Of a stretch of DNA of 64,000 bases, positions 59,381 through 64,000 are shown in pieces (position 1 is the first letter of the stretch; every line of letters starts with the position of its first letter). The position numbers were made by a program, and so were the translations under genes. Below the pieces are notes generated by a model. It was not told where the DNA came from. It saw nothing but the letters and a program-made list of their open reading frames with translations, and ran no database searches. This DNA comes from an uncultured Prevotellaceae bacterium (GTDB taxonomy: Bacteria > Bacteroidota > Bacteroidia > Bacteroidales > Muribaculaceae). The stretch covers positions 1-64,000 of the forward strand of contig CAMVBJ010000006.1 of assembly GCA_947165675.1 (NCBI GenBank). Reading direction: 5' to 3'.

Positions 59381-61921
59381 TCAGAAATTAAAGTGCAACT
59401 GGATGCGCAAGCCGTGACGGTCACTACCGGCATTCTCGCGGTAGGTCAAGCGCCAGATGTAGTCAACCCTGAGGATGGTGAGAATGTTGTCAATACCCAC
59501 ACCAGCTTCCATATAGGGCTTGCCCCCCATGGGCAAACACGGAGCATCGCTCGGGAACTGAAAGATGTCATTGCACTTCAATGGATTGTTTTTGTCGCTC
59601 AGGCTACCCCAGATGCCCTTAAAGGTGAGCACTTCACGCAGTCGTAGTCGCTTGATCAATGGCAACCGGTTCATCAATATGCCGTTGCCCCAGTATGTGA
59701 GATCCCATGACAAAGCTTGGTCGTTAACAAACTCCATCGGCTTCATCAGGCTGTAACTCTCGGGCTGAATGGTATAACTCAGGTTGACATTGGGCAAGAT
59801 CAAGTCGGGATAAGCCACCTTGCTCCACACCTTTTCACCCCTGAGAATAACGTCGGCATAGCCAAAGGCCGAGAACCAGAAACGCTTCTGCAACCCCAAT
59901 TCGGTCTTATTCACTTCAAACGTGCTGCCCATAAACCCCTTAGGCATATAAGTGTGGGTCAATGTCACTATGGGGGCATCCATGTTGATGGGGATACGAT
60001 AAGAGCGCGCCTGATAAAAGGTTTCACCGGGAGCGAATCGCAGCCCTACCTTAAAGCCCGCCTGGGTGTACCGCCGGTGTTCGGTGCCATTGGTATTGAC
60101 AAACGGCACATACGGTGTTGCCTCGTGTACATTGTGCTCGATGGCCAGTGCCAGTGAGAAATGGTTGTACCACTCGTGGCGATATTCAAGACTTGTAGTG
60201 CGCAGGTATTGCATTCTTACATCCTTGTGCCGCTTCAGGGTCAGGAAGACGTTATCAGGGTTAGTGTACAGGTAGTGTTGAGCCAATTTGTCAACATCAT
60301 ACTTATGGGTCAATCGCAGGCTGTGAATCGGGAATTCCTGATCCATCGCTTTCTTAGATAAAAAGGAGTACTCTATTGATCCCATGTACTTGAACTTCTT
60401 GTCCTTGGTGCCATAAGCAAGATAGGTGCGGGCAAACCAATGGCGGCTCAAGTTGACATTGGTCATGCCACCGACACGAAATCTGACGCCCTCAAGGGAG
60501 TTTCCACTAATGAGCGTGTTAACAGGACCGATATCAAACTTACTAACAGTTCCCGTAGGGATATAACCATTGACAATCACAAGCAAGGCTTGCTCGACCC
60601 AATAGAACCAGCGAGATTGTCGCATTCGATGCATGAAGGCGCGCATTGACGTTGCTGACGTACGTGCACCGACAGGACGATATTCCTTCCAAAATTCATC
60701 GGGCATAAAGCCAGCTCCGCTCTCGGTGGATTGCTCAGCCTTAAAATTAAAGACACCGCCCTCGGGTCGCTCAAAATTGTGGTTACGGTAGGATGTTTCT
60801 CGTCGCGCAAAAGCTTCGGGAATGCCCGAAATGAGTTTGAAACAGATTTCGACATCATCACGCACCTTGATGCGAGAGCCATTATAAGCACGATCGAAAT
60901 CCTGCTGAATGCTCATGCGATCCACATAATTGAGGTTGATATCATGTGGCACACCCATTGTCACACGCTTGATAAACATGGTGGTGTCCTCAAGCGACAC
61001 ATAGAGGCGTCCCAGAAAGCCAAACGTCTGAGGGGTGAACGGCACAAAACTTAACACAGCACACCGCTCGCCATCGAGCACAACAGTATCATTAAGATAG
61101 AATTTATAAAAATCAACCGCAATGCGGGAAAGGGGACTGACAAATCGATTGGTCAACAAGGTTACATCGTTCTGGAAGATATCAATTTCACCCATGAAGT
61201 CGTCGAGCACCTTCTTGATGCTGGATTGGTCAATCTGCTCGTCAAGGCCCGCATTCTTAGTCCCAAGGATAAGTTGTTTATGCTGGTCAGGGTTGCGGCC
61301 GAAGTAATCACGAGCTACGGTTTCCTTGATTGAGATGGGCAAGATGCGTTTACCAGTGAGCAATGAGGTGTCGGCATACTGTTCAATCCATTGTTGATCT
61401 TCTGACCGGTTAACGATATCGTCCAGATCAGCAAATCCGATGGACATTTTCTCATACTGTGTGTAGCCATAATGAGTGAAACGTCGTGGGTCATTATCAT
61501 CCCGATGAGCCCGCAGCTTCTTGATCATTTCAACGGCAGGATTGTTTTTCTTGCTGTATTTCTCCTTGCCCTTGTGAACGACAAGTTCCTTCAATTCTAC
61601 TCCCGTGGCAACGAGATCAATAAGCACAACACTTCCCTGACCAGCCTTGATGGCCACCTCCTTGCTGCGGTAACCCATTGCCGTGACACGCAACTTGCTG
61701 AAGTTGGCCCGAGTGTTGATGGCAAATCCGCCCTGCTCATTTGCCAGGGTGCCCTCGGACGTGCCGACCAGTGATATAGATGCATATCCCACACCCTCAC
61801 GAGATAGCGAATCGCGCACTAAACCTGTGATTTGTGTCAACGGCATCTGCTGGGCTATTGACGTTAACGCTATCGATAGTAATGCCACAAGAGCCAGGAT
61901 ATGTCTTAATGCTACCTTCAT
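59381..61921 (-). CDS. DUF5686 outer-membrane protein with carboxypeptidase-like domain
   Basis: The 846-residue protein has a signal peptide (MKVALRHILALVALLSIALTSIAQQ). A CarboxypepD_reg-like domain follows (ITGLVRDSLSREGVGYASISLVGTSEGTLANEQGGFAINT, residues about 30-110). The large DUF5686 region starts near KNNPAVEMIKKLRAHRDDNDPRRFTHYGYTQYEKM and continues into barrel-like strands, ending in HGLRIQLHFNF with a terminal Phe. The family is widespread in Bacteroidota, with unknown function at the outer membrane. The ATG lies 7 bases after a consensus -7 box, so the mRNA is predicted to be leaderless. Confidence 0.9.
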   Translation of the reverse strand: MKVALRHILALVALLSIALTSIAQQMPLTQITGLVRDSLSREGVGYASISLVGTSEGTLANEQGGFAINTRANFSKLRVTAMGYRSKEVAIKAGQGSVVLIDLVATGVELKELVVHKGKEKYSKKNNPAVEMIKKLRAHRDDNDPRRFTHYGYTQYEKMSIGFADLDDIVNRSEDQQWIEQYADTSLLTGKRILPISIKETVARDYFGRNPDQHKQLILGTKNAGLDEQIDQSSIKKVLDDFMGEIDIFQNDVTLLTNRFVSPLSRIAVDFYKFYLNDTVVLDGERCAVLSFVPFTPQTFGFLGRLYVSLEDTTMFIKRVTMGVPHDINLNYVDRMSIQQDFDRAYNGSRIKVRDDVEICFKLISGIPEAFARRETSYRNHNFERPEGGVFNFKAEQSTESGAGFMPDEFWKEYRPVGARTSATSMRAFMHRMRQSRWFYWVEQALLVIVNGYIPTGTVSKFDIGPVNTLISGNSLEGVRFRVGGMTNVNLSRHWFARTYLAYGTKDKKFKYMGSIEYSFLSKKAMDQEFPIHSLRLTHKYDVDKLAQHYLYTNPDNVFLTLKRHKDVRMQYLRTTSLEYRHEWYNHFSLALAIEHNVHEATPYVPFVNTNGTEHRRYTQAGFKVGLRFAPGETFYQARSYRIPINMDAPIVTLTHTYMPKGFMGSTFEVNKTELGLQKRFWFSAFGYADVILRGEKVWSKVAYPDLILPNVNLSYTIQPESYSLMKPMEFVNDQALSWDLTYWGNGILMNRLPLIKRLRLREVLTFKGIWGSLSDKNNPLKCNDIFQFPSDAPCLPMGGKPYMEAGVGIDNILTILRVDYIWRLTYRENAGSDRHGLRIQLHFNF

Positions 61922-61928
61922 CGAGGTG

Positions 61929-61936
61929 CAAAATTA
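61929..61936 (-). promoter_or_regulatory. -7 promoter element abutting the DUF5686 start codon
   Basis: TAATTTTG on the minus strand is separated from ATG by CACCTCG, so transcription would begin at or within 2 bases of the start codon. Confidence 0.55.
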
Positions 61937-62034
61937 GGCATTTTTCGGGTAGCCCAGTTCAATTTCATAAAAAAATAGCACCTGAAAGCATTTCAAGGAT
62001 ATAATAATAGATAAGCTAACGCCGTTGAATAGAC

Positions 62035-62487
62035 ATGGCAGTAGAAATTGAACATAAGTATTTAGTAAAGAACGATTCCTATAAAAACGAGTCGTGCTCA
62101 AAGAGCCAAATTACCCAAGGTTTTCTTTCAAGGATTCCAGAGCGGACAGTCAGAGTGAGGATACGTGACCAAGAGGCAGTGATCACCATCAAGGGTAAGG
62201 GAAACGGCATGAGCCACCCTGAATTTGAGTATCCTGTCCCGCTGGATGACGCACGCCAGATGCTCGCCCTGTGCGAGCCTCCCATTATCACCAAGACCCG
62301 CCACATTGTCATGTATGAGGGGAACCGTTGGGAAATCGACGAATTCCACGGCGACTTGAATGGTCTGGTTATCGCAGAGTTAGAAGTACCCAATGAGGAT
62401 TATACATTTGCGATTCCCTCATTTGTCGGATGTGAAGTAACAAACGACAGGCGCTACTATAATTCACAATTGGGAATTTCACAATAA
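62035..62487 (+). CDS. CYTH-domain protein (triphosphate tunnel metalloenzyme)
   Basis: The 150-residue protein begins with the family signature ExExK (MAVEIEHKYLV) and follows with RTVRVRIRDQEAVITIKGKGNGMSHPEFEYPVPLDDA and HIVMYEGNRWEIDEFHGDLNGLVIAELEVPNEDYTFAIPSFVGCEVT. The alternating charged residues line a triphosphate-binding tunnel. Bacterial members of this size are often inorganic triphosphatases, while the annotation adenylate cyclase is seldom justified. It is transcribed divergently from the DUF5686 gene and ends before a terminator. Confidence 0.9.
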   Translation: MAVEIEHKYLVKNDSYKNESCSKSQITQGFLSRIPERTVRVRIRDQEAVITIKGKGNGMSHPEFEYPVPLDDARQMLALCEPPIITKTRHIVMYEGNRWEIDEFHGDLNGLVIAELEVPNEDYTFAIPSFVGCEVTNDRRYYNSQLGISQ

Positions 62488-62510
62488 TCAGCTTACACTC
62501 TTAATTAAAT

Positions 62511-62550
62511 AAAAAAACATCGTGACGACCTCGTTTGCGGTGTTTTTTTT
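62511..62550 (+). terminator. Intrinsic terminator of the CYTH gene
   Basis: A seven-A run is followed by ACATCGT (62517-62523) pairing with GCGGTGT (62537-62543), including two wobble pairs, and then a T-run to 62550. The A-rich and T-rich flanks extend the stem. Confidence 0.8.
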
Positions 62551-62551
62551 G

Positions 62552-62559
62552 TAATTTTG
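62552..62559 (+). promoter_or_regulatory. -7 promoter element of the LptF/LptG-type gene
   Basis: TAATTTTG matches TAnnTTTG and begins directly after the terminator T-run. The predicted start is near 62566. Confidence 0.55.
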
Positions 62560-62595
62560 CGACCAATTAGCTTAATGCCATTGTATGGATTGCTT

Positions 62596-64000
62596 ATGTT
62601 TAAAATAAAGAGACTATACACATTCATGCTATCGAGGTTCTTGCCCAGGTTTTTAATGACCTTCTGCATCTGCCTCTTTATCGTGATTATGCAATTCCTG
62701 TGGCGCTATATTGACGAGCTGGTGGGAAAAGGGTTAAGTATGGACTTGATTGCCGAGCTGTTTTTCCATGCGGCATTAAGCCTCTTGCCCATGGCCTTGC
62801 CATTGAGCATCCTGTTGGCAGCACTGATGACTTTTGGTGACCTGGGCGAACATGTGGAGCTGACCGCCCTCAAGTCGTCTGGTATCTCATTGACAACCAT
62901 CATGAAGCCTATCGCGATACTCATGGTGTTTGTTGCTATCGGGGCGTTTTTCTTTATGAATAACGCCTTGCCTAAGTCCCAGGTGAAGATGTGGACACTA
63001 CTGTTCTCAATGAGGCAGACATCCCCCACCCTTGATATCCCCGAGGGTGCAGTATATAGCCAGATACCCGGTTACAACATCTACGTCAAGCGCAAGGACA
63101 AGGAACGTGACATGCTCTATAATATGCTCATCTATGACGTGTCATCGAGCTCAATGTATCCGCGCATTGTGGCAGCCGATTCAGGCCGCTTGAGCATGAC
63201 CGAGGACAAGCGGCATCTGGTATTGACACTCTACAAGGGCGCATGGTACGAACAGATGAGCAGCGCCAATGGGATTAACGGCATGAGCGGTGATTTGTAT
63301 CGCCGTGAATCATTTCACGACAAGGAAATCTTGATTCCCTATGACGCTAACTTCACCCGCATGGATGATGAGACCATGAAATCCCAATATGTGGGAAAGG
63401 ATATTGGCCAATTGCAACATAGCATTGACTCGATTACACTCAAAGTGGACTCGGCAGCAGACATCATTGTTACACAGATGCGCCGTCGTCCCATTTGTGG
63501 TGTGCCCCAGGATCGCGTGATTGTCAACGATGGCAAGTCAACACTTCAACCTGTTCCTGAAATTAAATTAGACAAGGCTGTGAATATCAATGATCTCATC
63601 AAGTCATTACCCCAGAATGATCAGCAGCAGATCGTCAACCAAGCCTTGTCCAATGCGACCACCGAGATGCAAGATTTGGAATTCCAGGGATACATGGTCA
63701 ATGAGGACAATTATATCATGAGGCGGCATCAGATTGAGCTCATCAAGAAGTTCACCCTATCGCTGGCATGCCTCATCTTCTTCTTCATTGGCGCACCTCT
63801 CGGAGCCATTATCCGCAAGGGAGGTTTGGGAATGCCCATTGTGATCTCGGTGATCCTGTTCATCATCTATTATATCATCGATAACTCAGGTTATAAACTC
63901 GCCCGTGATGGCCGTTGGGTCGTGTGGCAGGGCATCTGGCTCAGCTCGGCGGTTCTATTGCCTTTGGGCATATTCTTGACCAAAAAGGCCGTAAATGACT
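62596..64000 (+). CDS. LptF/LptG-family permease (YjgP/YjgQ), cut by the window end
   Basis: This is a membrane subunit of the LptBFG transporter that extracts lipopolysaccharide from the inner membrane. The 468 codons visible show an N-terminal membrane segment (FLPRFLMTFCICLFIVIMQFLW), two more helices with LPMALPLSILLAALMTFGDLGEHVELTALKSSGIS, a periplasmic beta-jellyroll region (GAVYSQIPGYNIYVKRKDKERDMLYNMLIYDV), and C-terminal helices (FTLSLACLIFFFIGAPLGAIIRKGGLGMPIVISVILFIIYYIIDN). The C-terminal end lies beyond 64000. An in-frame ATG at 62575 would leave a leader of only about 9 bases, so ATG 62596 is preferred. The periplasmic part is longer than in E. coli LptF/G, as is common in Bacteroidota. 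Confidence 0.9.
   Translation, partial: MFKIKRLYTFMLSRFLPRFLMTFCICLFIVIMQFLWRYIDELVGKGLSMDLIAELFFHAALSLLPMALPLSILLAALMTFGDLGEHVELTALKSSGISLTTIMKPIAILMVFVAIGAFFFMNNALPKSQVKMWTLLFSMRQTSPTLDIPEGAVYSQIPGYNIYVKRKDKERDMLYNMLIYDVSSSSMYPRIVAADSGRLSMTEDKRHLVLTLYKGAWYEQMSSANGINGMSGDLYRRESFHDKEILIPYDANFTRMDDETMKSQYVGKDIGQLQHSIDSITLKVDSAADIIVTQMRRRPICGVPQDRVIVNDGKSTLQPVPEIKLDKAVNINDLIKSLPQNDQQQIVNQALSNATTEMQDLEFQGYMVNEDNYIMRRHQIELIKKFTLSLACLIFFFIGAPLGAIIRKGGLGMPIVISVILFIIYYIIDNSGYKLARDGRWVVWQGIWLSSAVLLPLGIFLTKKAVND

Noticed and set aside
62035-62487. Class IV adenylate cyclase
   Set aside because: The CYTH fold is present, but small bacterial members are mostly triphosphatases. Nothing here supports cyclase activity.

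Overview
The window is a stretch of chromosome from a member of the phylum Bacteroidota, most likely order Bacteroidales (Muribaculaceae or Prevotellaceae level; the species cannot be fixed from sequence reading alone). The basis is the gene content: a PorT-type barrel, a DUF4249 lipoprotein paired with a TonB-dependent receptor, DUF5686, DUF4293, a tricorn-like protease and an M49 peptidase with a signal peptide. Promoters also follow the Bacteroidota -7 pattern TAnnTTTG, with little use of Shine-Dalgarno sites. No rRNA, tRNA, CRISPR array, complete insertion sequence or prophage was seen.

Layout. 0.3-5.2 kb, minus strand: a Na+-pumping methylmalonyl-CoA decarboxylase operon (mce, mmdA, OadG, biotin carrier, mmdB), the last steps of the succinate-to-propionate route. 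5.4-9.2 kb, plus strand: methionine aminopeptidase, an SDR oxidoreductase, a hexapeptide acetyltransferase, a Gdx/SugE-type SMR exporter behind a structured leader, a Nim-like flavoprotein and a small membrane protein. 9.2-16.6 kb, minus: an outer-membrane barrel with a LysM/periplasmic-binding protein, DnaG primase and a TPR protein. 16.7-18.6 kb, plus: DUF4293 and NhaD. 18.7-34.6 kb, minus: GH20 hexosaminidase, an M49 dipeptidyl peptidase with two lipoproteins, an RlmI-type methyltransferase, RseP, Dxr, a tricorn-like protease and an (alpha/alpha)6 glycosidase lipoprotein. 34.8-38.3 kb, minus: a flavodiiron/Nfn redox operon. 38.3-38.9 kb: a gene-poor segment with its own promoter, a 37-codon ORF and several hairpins. 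38.9-43 kb: a lipoprotein/TonB receptor/DUF4249 operon. 43.2-46.9 kb: a heterodimeric ABC exporter. 47.4-51.2 kb: a PIF1-like helicase with TPRs and LepA. 51.5-55.1 kb, plus: a transglutaminase-like protein overlapping HydE. 55.2-61.9 kb, minus: thioredoxin, DnaE and DUF5686. 62.0-64.0 kb, plus: a CYTH protein and an LptF/LptG permease cut by the window end.

The genes describe an anaerobic, propionate-forming, sodium-using gut-type bacterium. The decarboxylase makes a Na+ gradient that NhaD-type antiport can exchange. Nfn, the flavodiiron protein and HydE point to ferredoxin/NAD(P)H balancing, oxygen or NO removal, and [FeFe]-hydrogenase maturation. Secreted hexosaminidase, glycosidase and peptidases suit growth on host or dietary glycans and peptides.

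The most unusual structure is in the spacers. Between about 23.7 and 34.8 kb, and again at 0.1 and 1.5 kb, they hold arrays of 7-bp tandem repeats in related families (TCAGTTG/TCAGTTT, CTAGTCA, CCTATAG, TGACGAC). Four exact copies of a 20-mer with a GCGG-ATG-CCGC mini-palindrome lie inside them, along with a 9-bp-period family built on CCATTTTTT. Other leads are the candidate RNA leader before the SMR gene, the small-ORF/RNA locus at 38.4-38.9 kb, two genes whose promoters predict leaderless mRNAs, and a decayed gene segment bracketed by 20-bp direct repeats at 28.1-28.7 kb.
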